Assembly (NCBI GenBank): GCA_018417955.1
Contig: JACTVC010000023.1
Coordinates: 738,762-802,761 of the forward strand
Length of the DNA stretch: 64,000 nt
Reading direction: 5' to 3'
DNA from: Laccaria trichodermophora
Lineage: Eukaryota; Basidiomycota; Agaricomycetes; Agaricales; Hydnangiaceae
In this document: piece by piece, positions 1 to 11,944 of the stretch
Layout: every line of letters begins with the position of its first letter
Numbering within the stretch: the first letter of the stretch is position 1
Translations under genes and position numbers: made by a program
Notes under the pieces: generated by a model
The model's input: only the letters and a program-made list of their open reading frames with translations
What the model was told of the DNA's origin: nothing
Databases searched by the model: none

Positions 1-112
1 GCAGTGTTCAACTCGCTCCGCTTTGGAGATTGGAACTCGCAAGGTCACCGAGTGGAAAGGATAACATACGCTAAATTGTCGGTGAGCGAAAAAATTTCTC
101 GTCAGAAATACC

Positions 113-3100
113 TTAACTTACTCGGTCAATTGGTAGGACATGAATTACGTCTTCGTAACCTTCCAAACTGAAAGGGGTTAAAGCAAAATGACAGATAACT
201 TTCGAGAGCGCAATCAAATGGACGTATGTGGCTTCTTTTTGACACAAGAAGCCTCCAGCAAAGCCAAATTTCTTGTATGGGTCAGCTCGATCCACACGGT
301 TTGGGACCATTGGGACATGTTCTTGAACAATCAGGTAGCAACAAGACACATTTTTTCCGCCTGAGGTCTGGTGTGTATGTTGAAAAATTTTTGTCACCTT
401 GCCCGCACGATGTGTTTCCATACCATCCGGGTTAGGTGCTTCGAATATGATGGCGCTATTTCGAGAAGCCGGTGAAAAACAGGTGGCGTAAGAGACACCA
501 TGGCTGGAGATCTCTTCAACTGCATGTGCGTCTGCGGGGATATGGGCACCTGGGTCGGACCATTCAATATGGGTACGTAAGAGCTGATAATGATCATCTT
601 CGAGCGTAATAGGTCTCGCCTTGGATGTCGTTGAGTATTCTGGAGTGGAAGGGTCCAGCAATGCAGCACGTCGAAATCCGCGAATGTCTTCTTGCTCTAT
701 GCATTTCATGGTGTCGACCATTTCGACCACTGTTTGACGTATATCCTCATCATCCGCAAGGATACCACGAAGATTGGCAGCCCGTGCCGACGTCTTCACC
801 AAAGTACATTCCAACTGACCTGAAAGTTTAAATTTAAATCAGCCTAAATTGTGTGGTCTCGACCTGTAAACATCACAGACCTATCTTTTGATTTGTGTTC
901 AGGCGATGCAGAAAGTTGATATAACGTTCATAGTACATTGAAGTGCGTGGATGATTGGGTCCAAACAAATGCATGAAGTCTCCAAGATGCAAGGCAGCGT
1001 GATGCACAGGCCGGAGGGGATGATTTGGGAACAATGTCTGCACCCCAGTCAGGTAACGCAGCATGAGTTTGTTGTAATCGTCAACTTGATTTGGAGAGGA
1101 AACACGCATATTCGCAATACGAACAGCACTGACGAGGTCCATAAAATTTTCAAGAAGCGCCTGCTTACGGCCCGTATCCTCTCGCCAAAGGCGTATAAGG
1201 GTGATTGGTAAATGAATAGTGCAAATCACTCGCCAGTTATCTGCACTGAGTTTGCCCCGTTCCTTTGTACCCCAATTTGGCGGGGCAGGGCTGACCCAGG
1301 AAGGGAGTTGTGTGACCCTCATATCTGCCCAGATCTCGTTCATGACATCTAATGCGAGAACCACCCGTCCTGTTTCCTTCGGCGGGGCAAGGCTGTGAAG
1401 GGTGCGATATTTTTCCGGATCTCCGTCAATCTGGTGGCCGTTTAGTGCGGGGAGGGAGACGCGATGTAGGAGGCTCACCGACGCAAAAATGGAATCCAAT
1501 AGGCTACGCTTCGTTGCCTTGGCATTGCCGATGTCGATGCCGCCAATACTCAGCGCCTCCTGAAGCTGGCGGAACATGCTAATGGTGCCCTGCTTAAATG
1601 CTTGCGTGCGGCTCCGTACTTTCTCGTCTTTGTTTGTGATATGTCGGATCACACGCTTGAAAGCGGAAGTCAAGTTTATTTGGCCAGCCGTTGCTTCATT
1701 CTGGGCAACGTCTTTTTCTGGCCCTTGGTGAGCATGTGCCGCTTCATGAGGGGCTACGTCCCCTTCCTCTGCGTCGTCATCGCTGGAAGATCCGGAAGAG
1801 CTCTCTCCGTCATTATCACTCTCGCTTTCGCTTCCTAAGATTACGGAGGAGAGATCCTCAAGTAAACTTGTTCCGGTGTCCATACTGTCGCCTTCGCGGA
1901 GTAGAAATGAATGTACGGTTGGGTCATCAATGCTACTTCGCTAAAAAGCAAGATTAAGTCCAGCTGAAGACGCATGGATCCCTATGACTTACCCAATAAC
2001 AAATATTCTTGGCAAGCACTACCTTCGTTCCAGCCACCAATTTGCGGCCGTCACCGCGGATGCCTTCCGCCTGGCAGAAGCCATAGAGGACGCTTCGATG
2101 CAGATCTAGTAGCTGATAAAATAGTCTCGGCTCGTTCTTCCAGATCAAATGCCGACATAAATCTAGCTCTTTCTTGGACGGCATACGAACTGCGCGAGGA
2201 GAGGGCCGGGTGACCAGACCATCACCTCCGACCTTCACATTGACATCAATCCGAAACAGGCGGCGAGTGTGGTTAGGGAAAAGATTGAGGTCGAGGCAAT
2301 GGACGGAGTCAATGATAGCATAACGAATCGGATCAAAATAAGGAAGTTCCAAGAGCGGTGACCATCGCAAGCCGCAAGCATGAAATATAGACGTTCGATT
2401 ATGCTCGCTCTGTGCGTCTTTCCAAAGCCTGGAAAATATACGGATAAGATCGAGATCCTTCTCTGGCCACTCACTGCGATCCAAGATTTCTATATCATCG
2501 ATATCGAGGTCGCAGAAAGTGCAAAAATAGTGAGCCTTGCTGGCTCCCGGAAGACCCAGGATCTGACGAAGCGCGAGCATGTCAGCGATGACTGGCACGA
2601 GCATCCCCTTGTACAGCCTTCCGAGGCGGTACTTGTAGGTGCGAGTGAAAAACACGCCAGGATGCCAAAAATCCTGAAGATCGTTGACAACGAGTTGTAA
2701 ATATGGATTGATCTCATCTTTGGAGGGCTTGTGAGGTCCTTGTATGACTCCGACAAGAAGCATATTTTCTTGGAGAAAGCGGAGATGTGGTGGCAAGTTT
2801 ACACAAAATATCCAAACTCCTGTTGACGACACTGATTGCTTCGCAGTTTTCATTCCAAAGGGATCGAAGCTGTCAACAGAAAAACCAAAGATAACGCGCC
2901 CCTCGCTCAGTTTACCTGGTAGGAAAGGAGCACCACCGCTGTCCTTCAGGTTGTTGAATATTGGTGATTGCCATATATCATCAATTGGGGCATTTGGATC
3001 TCCCCGTGCGCCTTGAGGGTAGCTTTCCAATATATCCTCCATTCCCTTTCGTGATATTAGTCGCCCAAGCCACGACTTGAGGTCCTGGTGATGATACTTG

Positions 3101-4292
3101 GCGCGAGGTGATAACCTTATCCTGCCACCACCAAGGACTCTCTCGGTCCACAGAGGAGTGTCGCAAGGGGAGCTTGAAGGTGTTTTCCTGAATGAGCAGT
3201 GTGATGCCGTAGAATGCGAGTTCCTGGAAGGGGCGCCACTGAGATCATATGGGTACAAGCAATGACATGTGGGACACGACACAAATTTGCGAAGGATAGG
3301 GTCTATGTCGAAATGAGATGACGCAGGTCTCGGGTCCTTAGGTATCAGATTCACGACGTCGGACGGTAGCCCTGCTGAACGAGCAAAGCCACGAAGGCCG
3401 GCAAGATGAACCCTAAGAGCCCTGCGAGGGGTGAAATAAATGTTTTCTAGTACGAGTGATACCAATGATGCAGCCCTCACTAAAGGATTCCGGGGGCCAC
3501 GGTGATAAAAATGAGATGCTGAAAAAGCCGTCATGAGCCTGTGCAAAAAGCAAAAACAACAAAGTTGAAAGATTCACCAGTGTTGACAACAACCTTTCCG
3601 AGATTCAAGCATTCTCTTTGTTGATCCCATTCGATTTGCTTCTCTTTTTCCAGTTGTCGAAGCCCGTCGTAGATTCGATCAATCAGACCTTCAACGTCGT
3701 CGGATAGGTCCAAAGTCAAAAACAGTGAAAGGAGCTCGCAATATCGACTCTCAGTATCCAAGAAGGCGCGGTTCGCCCCAATGGATGACTGCAACCGATG
3801 AAGGCCGGTATTGGGTCGAATGAGCTCCATGTCAGAGCATTGCGTGAAGTCTCCGTTGTACTGTGGGATGTTTACAAAGACTAATGGGTGTGTGGGGTTG
3901 GTCACAGGAAAATCCGAAATGATGTCGATTTCTTGAGTCATGATACCAAGCCAGTTGCTTGGCTCTGAATTTGAGCTTGCTCTTGGGGCAAGGCTGGTCG
4001 ATTGAACGACCACATCGGAGCGCTCTCCAGCGGATCTCGAAAGATGTTTTCGGAAAGGCCGACCGGAGGGTCCACCAGATCTAGTAAGTCTCTGGTCATC
4101 CAGGCGATGATTGTCTCGAGTGCTTCTGGCTTGAATAACACCCTCACCATCGTAGTCTCTGGTTATGGGGTTGTATACAGTGCAATGAGAACGACAGGTG
4201 CAAAGGACTGTTTTAGACCATATGCGAGGTTGAGTAGCCAAGGGGAGACCTTGGCCACTCATTCCAAAATACGAGGCTTGATTATGATGCAA
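113..4292 (-). CDS. Tnp2-family (CACTA / En-Spm-like) transposase
   Basis: Likely cut-and-paste DNA transposase. Four exons join in frame at GT-AG junctions: 4292-3578, 3518-1993, 1940-881 and 819-113, giving about 1335 residues. Exon 1 carries a cysteine motif (CTCRSHC) typical of the N-terminus of these proteins, followed by a basic, disordered stretch and a short coiled region. Exon 2 holds the core: a stretch around SVDSFDPFGMKTAKQS, then GVIQGPHKPSKDEINPYLQ, the arrangement of the acidic catalytic region in Tnp2/CACTA enzymes, and later a CTFCDLD metal-binding-like motif. Exon 3 begins with an acidic linker and ends with the conserved PLRPVHHAALHLGDFM region. Exon 4 is the C-terminal domain (DPYKKFGFAGG, FALTPFSLEG). 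I see no frame break, so it may be a recently active copy. I could not find terminal inverted repeats; the 3' end of the element probably lies left of the window. The family call is firm; the subclass is less so. Confidence 0.85.
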
Positions 4293-4794
4293 GGGGAGTG
4301 GTGCGGACCCACAAATCGATATTGAGATGGGATATTGATCAATAATTAATAATACCTAGTCCGAATCCAGCATCTCATCTAGATCTTATAATCACTTCAA
4401 AATAATTGAAAGAACTCCATTTTTTTGAATTCGTATCGATTACGGCCCATACTAGGAATCATATTATCGTCACCAACGTCTGTTGAAGAAGTGGAAAATA
4501 TCTGAAGTACACCTCGAAGCAACGCATACATCAATTGTCAAACAACATATCCAAAGGTATAAGAGCATCGGGTGGATCCAACCAACGCCAAACCAAGATC
4601 CTGAGCCATCGATTCACCCTTGAAAACCAGAGAACTAACTCCCCATGCATGAAAATCGTCACATTTTTCTTTGAGGACAAGAACGAGGTGGCATCGACAA
4701 TTAGATCCTTTACAAAGGAAGATGGATTAGTAAAGCAAGCCGTTACGACCGCAATGCAGGAAATGATGACGATGGTGGCAAGAAAGAAATTGGC
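4293..4794. other. Intergenic, no supported gene
   Basis: The transposase start is followed by an AT-rich stretch and a short open frame (4535-4798, plus) without recognisable domains. That frame runs into the 3' end of the WD40 gene on the other strand. Nothing here is supported as a gene. The left or right end of the transposon may lie here, but I see no clear terminal repeat. Confidence 0.5.
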
Positions 4795-6197
4795 CTAGTC
4801 AAGCGGGCCGTGAGTGAGTATGTTGAAGCAAACATATAGTGTCCATACTGTTATTTTTCCATCAGTTGGCGCCAACTTTCGTTGTCTAAACGTGTAGGGA
4901 GTGGCGAACACCATAATTTCGCCTGTATCTCCCGTCGCAGCTGCTATGAAGGAGACTCCATCATCATCTTTAGCCTGGAGAACCCATGTTATCATGAAGC
5001 CTGTAGCGGCGAGCCGGGCAATTACATACCGCAAATGCATAAAACCAGTGATCTACCGGACGAGGAAAAACGTCAAATTATGCATATGGCTTAGAATTGG
5101 GTATGCATCAAAGGCTTACCGGGATGACTGAGAATTTGTATGATTTTCCTTTTACACATGTTCCAGATGACGATGCGTCCGCGGTGCCCGCTCGCGACGA
5201 GTACGTCGTTACTCGCAAAAGCGGCGCCAAAATTGATTGCATGAGTAGATGGGTCAGGATAGTAACGGAGAAGAAACGAAGACTTGTTCTCGGACAGAGG
5301 AATGACATGCACTCCAGAATGGGCATCGGGGACGATTATGCGGTCGCCTTTTTGACCAATGCTGCTAAACGCACTACAATTGTCCGCCATGACCAAAGAC
5401 ACCCGGCAATGCATTTCATTGAACTTACAACATGCCAAAGATTGGCCTTGATCGCCAAATCATCTGCTGGTTTGTGAGGTCCCAAATTCTGTGTCTCGAC
5501 GTGAGATAGGCCGAGATGGCCTTAATATAATGGAGACGCACATGATAGAGTTCAGTTTTTCATAACAAACGGCAAGTTTGTTATCGTCAATGTAGTGGAG
5601 ACTTTGAGCTCGAGTCCAGGCCCGAGAATCGAAGCGGTCATGATCGAGGTCGATGGGTGCGCGCAAAGCCTTTATGCCAACAGGAACTGCTTGAATGAGT
5701 CCAAGCGGTAAACTTTTAGATGATCGAAACGAACATTGATGGCCGTTGAGGTTATAAAAAAGAACATGCCGTCCAGCAGTGTGGGCCAATTGGCCCTCAC
5801 GATTAATCGCGAGGCCATCTACTGGGAAAGTTCGCCCTGACCCGTGGCCCACGTTCCGATCTGCAATGCGGATAACGTTGAGGCCCCGCTGAAGGGAAGG
5901 ATCAGCCATCTGATAGAGGTAAAAAGTCGAACGGACCTGGGCTGAGGGATCAAGAGATAGGATCGTGCCATTCTTGCACCCGACAAAAAGGCGGTCACTG
6001 GACGAGTCCCACGCTAAAGATAAGACAGCCGAACGAAGCTTCAACTCCTTTGTTGATCCTCGACTTTTGAGGTCCCAAAGTTGCACAAGGCCACCGGAGG
6101 ATCCGCTTGCAAGAAGCCTTTTCGTTGGAGAGAAAGACACGATATTGATTTTGCCGGCTTCGGAATGAACAGTGAGAACGTGCTTGTAGTGTGCCAT
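4795..6197 (-). CDS. WD40-repeat protein A
   Basis: Predicted beta-propeller scaffold protein of unknown partner. Four exons join in frame: 6197-5542, 5494-5429, 5373-5120 and 5000-4795, about 393 residues. WD-like blades are visible: VSFSPTKRLLASGSSGG followed by VQLWDLKSR near the N-terminus, LFVGCKNGTILSLD, IHRIWDLTNQQMI across the exon 1/2 junction, then DAHSGVHVIPL and ASGHRGRIVIWNM, and finally DGVSFIAAATGDTGEIMVF. The exon layout and the order of blades resemble WD40 genes B (14140) and C (18449), so the three are probably paralogues. Unlike B and C, no clear membrane segment is seen at the C-terminus. It lies on the same strand as, and about 320 bp downstream of, an unknown gene (6520-7888) whose paralogue sits next to WD40 C. 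The start at 6197 is the first ATG before the first blade. Function is inferred only from fold. Confidence 0.75.
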
Positions 6198-6519
6198 AGG
6201 ATTGTATAGGAATCGACGCTAGCTCAAGGAGCAAAAGTGGGAGGGAGGCGCTACCTAGATTGGTCCGACAGTTGTTAAAAACAAACATGATGTACATGTC
6301 TTTGACGCCATGAGGCGGCTCCCACTAACTTGGTAGGGGAGCAAAAGACACATGTCATGATCAGTATCAGATCCAGTAAACTCGTTCAGATCTAGATCTG
6401 GTCATATTTATTTGATTAAATTTTATAGAGAAACAAAAAAAAACTCTCCGCCGTACATACGAGATTTGATCTCCAGATCCTTTCACTGGCCTTCTGCAGC
6501 ACCGGTACCACATGTACAA

Positions 6520-7888
6520 CTAAGAGGTCTTAGAGGATCGTTCACGAGACTTGAAGCTTTCACGGTTGATGTAACTGGGTTTATCGCCTGCCTGCCTGTA
6601 TTGACAGAGGACGCGTCCTTTGAAGAACGGGTGCTCGACCGTTCCGTCGTCCAAGCGGTAGGACTCCGTAACATTTTCCCAAGTCTTAGCCAAAGTGAAT
6701 TGCCAGGCAAAAAACTTCTTTTCCGGCTTCGAAGCGGCATTGTCCTTGTGGATGTAAATGCTGCCAGGCACCACCTCGGATGAAGAAGGCATAACGGGTG
6801 GGGAGGCGATTGGTACGATGAGCGACGATTCATACCAGATGAAGCTTGTACCCAGCGGCAAATCCTTCCCGATCAGAGACCGACGATACTCTGAGATTTC
6901 TACTGTTCCAACTCTGCAAAACCCAGTAGGTCAAATGTGTGAAAAAAGCTGAGTAGAGTGGTACCTACCCTTCAGCATGGCCGGTATATTGGCTTATCAA
7001 CGTAACCGGAGACGATGTGGTGCTCTTCCTGCATGCTTTTCAACCACCTGGGCCGTTGTAAACGAGACGAGGAGGTACGTACGGCAAGGAACTCGTTGGG
7101 CGAGCGGATGTCTCCGTCGCTGCCTCCTTCTGGGGTGTTTCCGCCGCTGCCTCTTTCTGTGGTGTTTCTTCCGCCGCCTCTTGCTGAGATGTTCCTGCCG
7201 CCGCCTCCCGCTGAGGTATATCTGCCGTCGTCTCTGGCTGTAATGCTTCCGCCACTGTATTTTGTTGGGGTGATTCCACGGCCGCCTCTTTCCGTAGTGT
7301 TTCCGCATGAAAGGCATCAGGCGAAGTCGGTACAGAAGCAGGTTTAGTAGTCGGTGGCTGTCTTATTCTGATTAAGCACGGTCGTCAGAGAAACATTTGG
7401 GTACCGCTCACTCATTCACATGGTGGAGGGGTATTTTGAAACTTCCGGGAGGGTGGGGGGTTGGGGGGCGTGAGCTGAGGATGTTTTGAGTTTTGGGTTT
7501 GCCGTAAGGAACTAACAAAACGTGCCTCGACACTTACGAGGACTCGGAAGGACCATCCAAGGCCTCTTGCGCATGATAGGGGGGAGTCTTCCAGCCTCTT
7601 TGTGGTTGTGGCTTCTGTTGGTGCTGGTCGCCATCGGCTTTTTTCTCCCCAAGGACCATTTCGGCGAAGTCTAGGTGGAAAAGCTGTACAAGAGTCAAAT
7701 TTATAATCAGCAACTAGTGTGACGGTCTGTAGAGGCAACCCAACATCAACCATACCAGCATGTCTTGGGTCAGATGACGATGTGTGCATGCGATTAAAGG
7801 ATCTCCTCTGGTGACTAGGAAGCCTGACAATGTGGTCCCATGGAACGATTTCAACGTCAATGTCTGCCCAAGTACGACTCGGATGCAT
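6520..7888 (-). CDS. Hypothetical protein with a conserved C-terminal domain (paralogue of 21680-23496)
   Basis: No recognised function. Several exons on the minus strand. A first exon opens with MHPSRTWADIDVEIVPWDH. The middle part (about 7360-7040) encodes an Ala/Glu/Gln/Pro-rich region made of imperfect repeats of roughly ten residues (variants of ETPQKEAAA), probably disordered. The last exon starts after an acceptor near 6920 and encodes a compact domain: GTVEISEYRRSL, then VPGSIYIHKD, FFAWQFTLAKTW, VEHPFFKGRVLCQYR and PSYINRESFKSRER. The same order of landmarks (PG-I-x-x-H-K/R, aromatic Trp block, HP, VLC, YI-R-x-S) is found in the gene at 21680-23496. Splicing of the middle exons is uncertain, because at least one frame change near 7040 needs an intron I could not place with confidence. 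Its WD40 neighbour on the same strand suggests the two families may be inherited together. Confidence 0.55.
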
Positions 7889-8023
7889 AGCCTGTCGTGG
7901 TTAACAGCAACTGATCATGTGCCAATGCGGCGGATTTTGAAAAGAATTATATAATATATTGAAAATTTCGTAACAACAGATACTAGTAGAGGATCTCAAA
8001 TGCGGGCTAAGTGTTCCTATCGT

Positions 8024-10990
8024 TCACGGTGGTGTGAAACAGCCTAATTTAATCGCAATGTCAGATTTAGGATCAAAGCCAGAACAAATGACATACATAT
8101 TGATACTATCGTCATGAGTAAATTGGTAGATTTCTTCTGTGGGTGCGACGGTGAACTCAATATTGTGTCTGGTATTGAGCCAGCCCGGATCATAGGCTGC
8201 CGTCGGCAAATGCGAAACATATCTCTTGGATTTGCTGGGTCGGTCTCTCGCATAAATGCGGCAGCGCGGGTAGGCCCCTCGTAAACGATTACCAGTCGTT
8301 CGCCTGGCAATTACGTGCACTGAATCGAAAGCGGATAGCCAAGCCGTCAAACTTGGATGGCGCCAGGACGGTTTCAACACAAAATAAGAAGGTTGCCGGC
8401 GACGGACGGCGGGATCGCGCCGTAACTCTTCCACATCCGATTCATCACTAGACATCCCCTCTACTCCCAGTCTCTGCAACATATGCACGTGCTTTTCCAG
8501 CAAGGGGTCCAAAGTTGCAATGTGTAAACGTCGCTGGAATGTCTGTGACACTACCATGAGGGCTTGAACCAATTCCGAACAAGAACGTACCGTGCGCTTC
8601 CGCTGCCACCTTCGTTTCGCCCTTCTCCGCAAGGCCCGCTCTTCTTGAAGATCAAGACTTTGTTCATATAATGTCTTCAGTCCTCTAACGCGGACGAAAA
8701 AATAGTGGTAGGTGTCTTTGTAAAGTTTGTCCGAGGGAGGAAGGCATTCGGCATTTAAAAAGTATGGGTAAAACACCCTGAATGCCGATAGATTCCAGGG
8801 AGAATGTGGCGTGCCGACAAGGTCGAGTTTGAATGAGGAGAGGGAGCACGAAGGGCCCACAGTCTCGCCTTCGTCGACATTCCAGCGGTCCTCGAAGGCT
8901 ACGATGTCTTCAGAGGAGGGTATGACATCTGCCAATGATTTGTTATCTATAATCTTTCCCAATCTTAGCCTAACCGTAGCCTGTAAAGTTTCAATCCCAG
9001 ATGGCTTTTGTCACTATTGAACATACGCACAGCCAATGAGTTAGCATGCTCTTCTCGACGCTTTGGGAGCCCTGTAAGTTTTGATTTGCTACTAGCCCGA
9101 TTTCCGGACCGCGGAGGAGGTGTGGAGCGTTGGGATGCAAGAAGGTCCTTGAAAGTCAATTGCATCGTGTTCTTTATTGTTGCTTTGATGTCTTTGATAT
9201 GTTTCGTAAGCATGGTGCGTGTAACGTACTGCAACAAATGAACATTGGCTGAAGGGAGGAGAAATAAAAGACCAACCTGCGAGCTAGGGCCATTATGGCT
9301 GGCTTGCGGGTCATCAACCTCTTCTTCTGCTACAAGTTCCTCCCGGTCCCAAAAATTTTCAGCCATTCCACTAAAGCGGGTAGTGTCTTCAAACTGTTCG
9401 CCCCTGTCGTCTTCATCCCCACTGAAGCCGCCTGTGTTTTCACCCTTGTGAGGATGCTGACGGTGGTAGAGGGGAGATTCCATCCCATTGTCAGTGGATG
9501 CGATCTGCTCATGAGGGTTATAGTAGGGGAGAGAAGCCATTCCGTCGTCCGCGGGTGCAATCTGGGGTGAGACTGTTGGATCTCGGCGCATTGAGCCAGT
9601 GGATGGATGCATTCTTGGAGAAGCCTGGCCGGGGAAATTATGGTGCACGCGCAGGTTTCTATTTGGGATCGTTTCCATTCCGCCATCTGAAGGGGCAATT
9701 GCCTCCTCTGTGTCAACCTCCGCGACTTGATGGGAAAAAAGACTCGGACCTCGAGGTAGCTGCTGACCCAGGGGCGGCGAAATTTGGCAGGATGGTATCG
9801 GGGCATGTGTGTACCAGGAATTGGCACTGGCCTTGGCCTTGGCCTTCCCTTTGCCTTTATGATTGGGATGTGGATCTGCGGTGGCCGCGGCTGGTGTTAC
9901 ATCCTCATCAGCTCGCAACGGTTGTGCCTGCTCGAAGGGATCACGAAGCCGTGTGGGCTGCGTATGTGAAGCTGATGGGGCCATAGTGTTCGCAGACATA
10001 TGCTGGGGAGCCGAAAATGTGTTGGGGGAGGTCTGTGGAGATCTGGTTTCCGGGGTAGATAATGCAGGATGTATAGGTCCAGATTCCTGTGCCCATTGCT
10101 TAGCAATGTTCGTCAAAGGCGACAACAATCCTGGCGCATTCGATGGGACTGAGACGTGTTCAGGTGTTTGATCACGTGAATTTGGAGGGGATGGCTTGTG
10201 ACCGGGCCCAGGCCCGACAGGTTCCTTGTCCAACCTAGAGGAAGACACGCCTATGCCGCCAATCACTGGAACTTGAGCACAATTTCGGGAACTTCTTGGT
10301 GCTGTTTGAAAGAGGGAAGATGGCGAAGCTACGGGGTGTCAGCGGGACCACAAGTATAGATCAACGCCTAGTAACAAACCGTAAAATTCCTGCAAAATGG
10401 CGCTGGATCCAGAGGTACTTGGCAGTTTCGCATGTCTATGGCCTAAAGGAGACAGACTCCCCCCTTGTCTAAAAGGTGGTGGTCTATGGGCAGGAGACAC
10501 TGATGAGGCACATAAACCTAAAGGAGAGGGAATCTCTCGTTACCTGGACGGCAACTTATAAGCACCAGGGAAGTTTGGTGAGGTACTTGCGGCATGTCTA
10601 GGGCCTCCTTGTTGTCCAGATGGTGGCGACTTATGGGTACCGGCGGATATTCCGTCCTTAGGCCCCGCATCCACGACATGGCCGTAAACCGAGGACAAAA
10701 TGCGGTGGTGATCAGACCGTGGGCCTGAGGCAAGTTAAAAGAGAGGAACTTCATGGGTCGTGGCACTTACCTCGATGAACCCGACGCCCTCCTAGAGTTG
10801 CTTCGTTTCTGCTTCGTTGACTAGTACTGGATGGCGAATCAAGTAAGCTTGGCGGGGGTGGGCTTGAATCTGACACCTCTGAGCATGCATAAGGAGGTTG
10901 TGAAGAATGGATCATAGCTACAATCATCTTGTTGAGCGCGCATTGTGGGAGATCCTTGACCGTACGACGCATACAGGACAGAGTCTGCAT
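8024..10990 (-). CDS. Basidiomycete-specific protein, Pro/Ser-rich N-terminus and conserved C-terminal domain
   Basis: Function unknown. The largest exon (about 10266-9040) encodes a disordered Pro/Ser/His-rich region with short repeats (variants of APxDxGMxxxPxx) and a basic patch (KGKGKAKAKA). It ends in TMQLTFKDLLAS, a helical segment, and splices through an intron with a GTGCGT donor near 9045 into VRLRLGKIIDNKSLADV. The final exon (to about 8050) holds a conserved domain: WNVDEGE, LVGTPHSPWNLSAFRVF, a basic helical stretch RRRAKRRWQRKR, HMLQRLGVEGMSSDESD, RHPSLTAWLSAFDS, and HLPTAAYDPGWLN. From memory this architecture, with the LGVxGMSSDE motif, recurs as a multicopy family in agaricomycetes. 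Smaller exons upstream to 10990 (PVPISRHHLDN, SPPPPSLLDSPSS) plausibly belong to it. The start is therefore tentative. Confidence 0.6.
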
Positions 10991-11940
10991 TGGATCGCGA
11001 TGAGCTGGAAACGAAAGATGGTTATGATCAATTAGAACTGACCGGGTCGACTGAGGCGGGGCATAGGAGACCCCATAGTGGTTCTCGTATCATGCCAAAC
11101 AGTACTAGGAGGGTAATCGATGCCTGACGTTGTTGAAGAGCTCATAATCGTTGTAAGTCCTAAAATTAATCGATGAGGACGTTATATCTATCATGAGTGC
11201 CACGCAGAACGAATTTCAAACCAGTTCACATGTCAACCGCCATAGTCATGGCCATGGCTCATGAGGCTCTTGGACTTGTACACATGTACATGTATTGTAT
11301 ATATTCAATAATATAACGTCAATGTGTGATTATATGTATTTAATGCTGAACTAAGTAATTCGCTAGATCTTCAATCGCAATTTATATAAGGCTTAAGCTC
11401 AATTGGAGGCAGTTCAAATGCAACATGTACATTTTCGCTTGGCAATCGATTAAAACGTATCCTGATCACTCCCTGAGCCTAGAATGCGAACGCCACCAGA
11501 ACCATGGCCATATGGATTTTTCCCAGAATCATCATGTCCCCTGACACGAGAGTTGCATGGTTCCGCACGCAGGCCAAAAGGACTTTCAATTTTCTGAATG
11601 GCATATAAATTAGACCGTAGATATCCCGCCGCCGCGGTACCGGTACTACGCCTCTGACTCGCAGCCGTAGCTATATATAGCTAATCGTGGCCACGGTGCT
11701 GAGGTCTATGAATGCCCTTCACCTCATTCCTACGCGGCAATTGAATGCTTTGGGGTTGAATCTGTTCGGTTACGACCAAGTTCCCGAGGGGTGCGGTAGG
11801 AACGCGCACGTAGAATGAATATTGATATTCTAGATCTTCTGCCAAATTTAAATCCAGGGTACAGATGCGACTCGGAGTCTAAAAGAGGTTCAATGACTTG
11901 AACGTGATCATGAACGTGCATATACTTTATATATTATAAT
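10991..11940. other. Intergenic, AT-rich, no gene seen
   Basis: About 950 bp with stop-rich frames. It contains AT-rich runs near 11280-11340 and 11925-11950 and alternating CATGTACATGTA-type sequence. No coding exon, RNA gene or repeat family could be supported. It probably includes the promoter of the 8024-10990 gene. Confidence 0.5.
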
Positions 11941-11944
11941 TATA

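Noticed and set aside
113..4292. Reading the transposase as a KDZ transposase paired with the TET/JBP-like gene
   Set aside because: Its motifs fit the Tnp2/CACTA group better, and it is almost 29 kb from the dioxygenase gene with many genes between.
4535..4798. 87-residue open frame on the plus strand
   Set aside because: No domain, no support for expression, and it overlaps the 3' end of WD40 gene A on the other strand.
7040..7317. Arg/His-rich alternative frame over the Ala/Glu repeat region
   Set aside because: It is a frame shadow of the repeat encoding the Ala/Glu/Gln/Pro-rich linker of the 6520-7888 gene.
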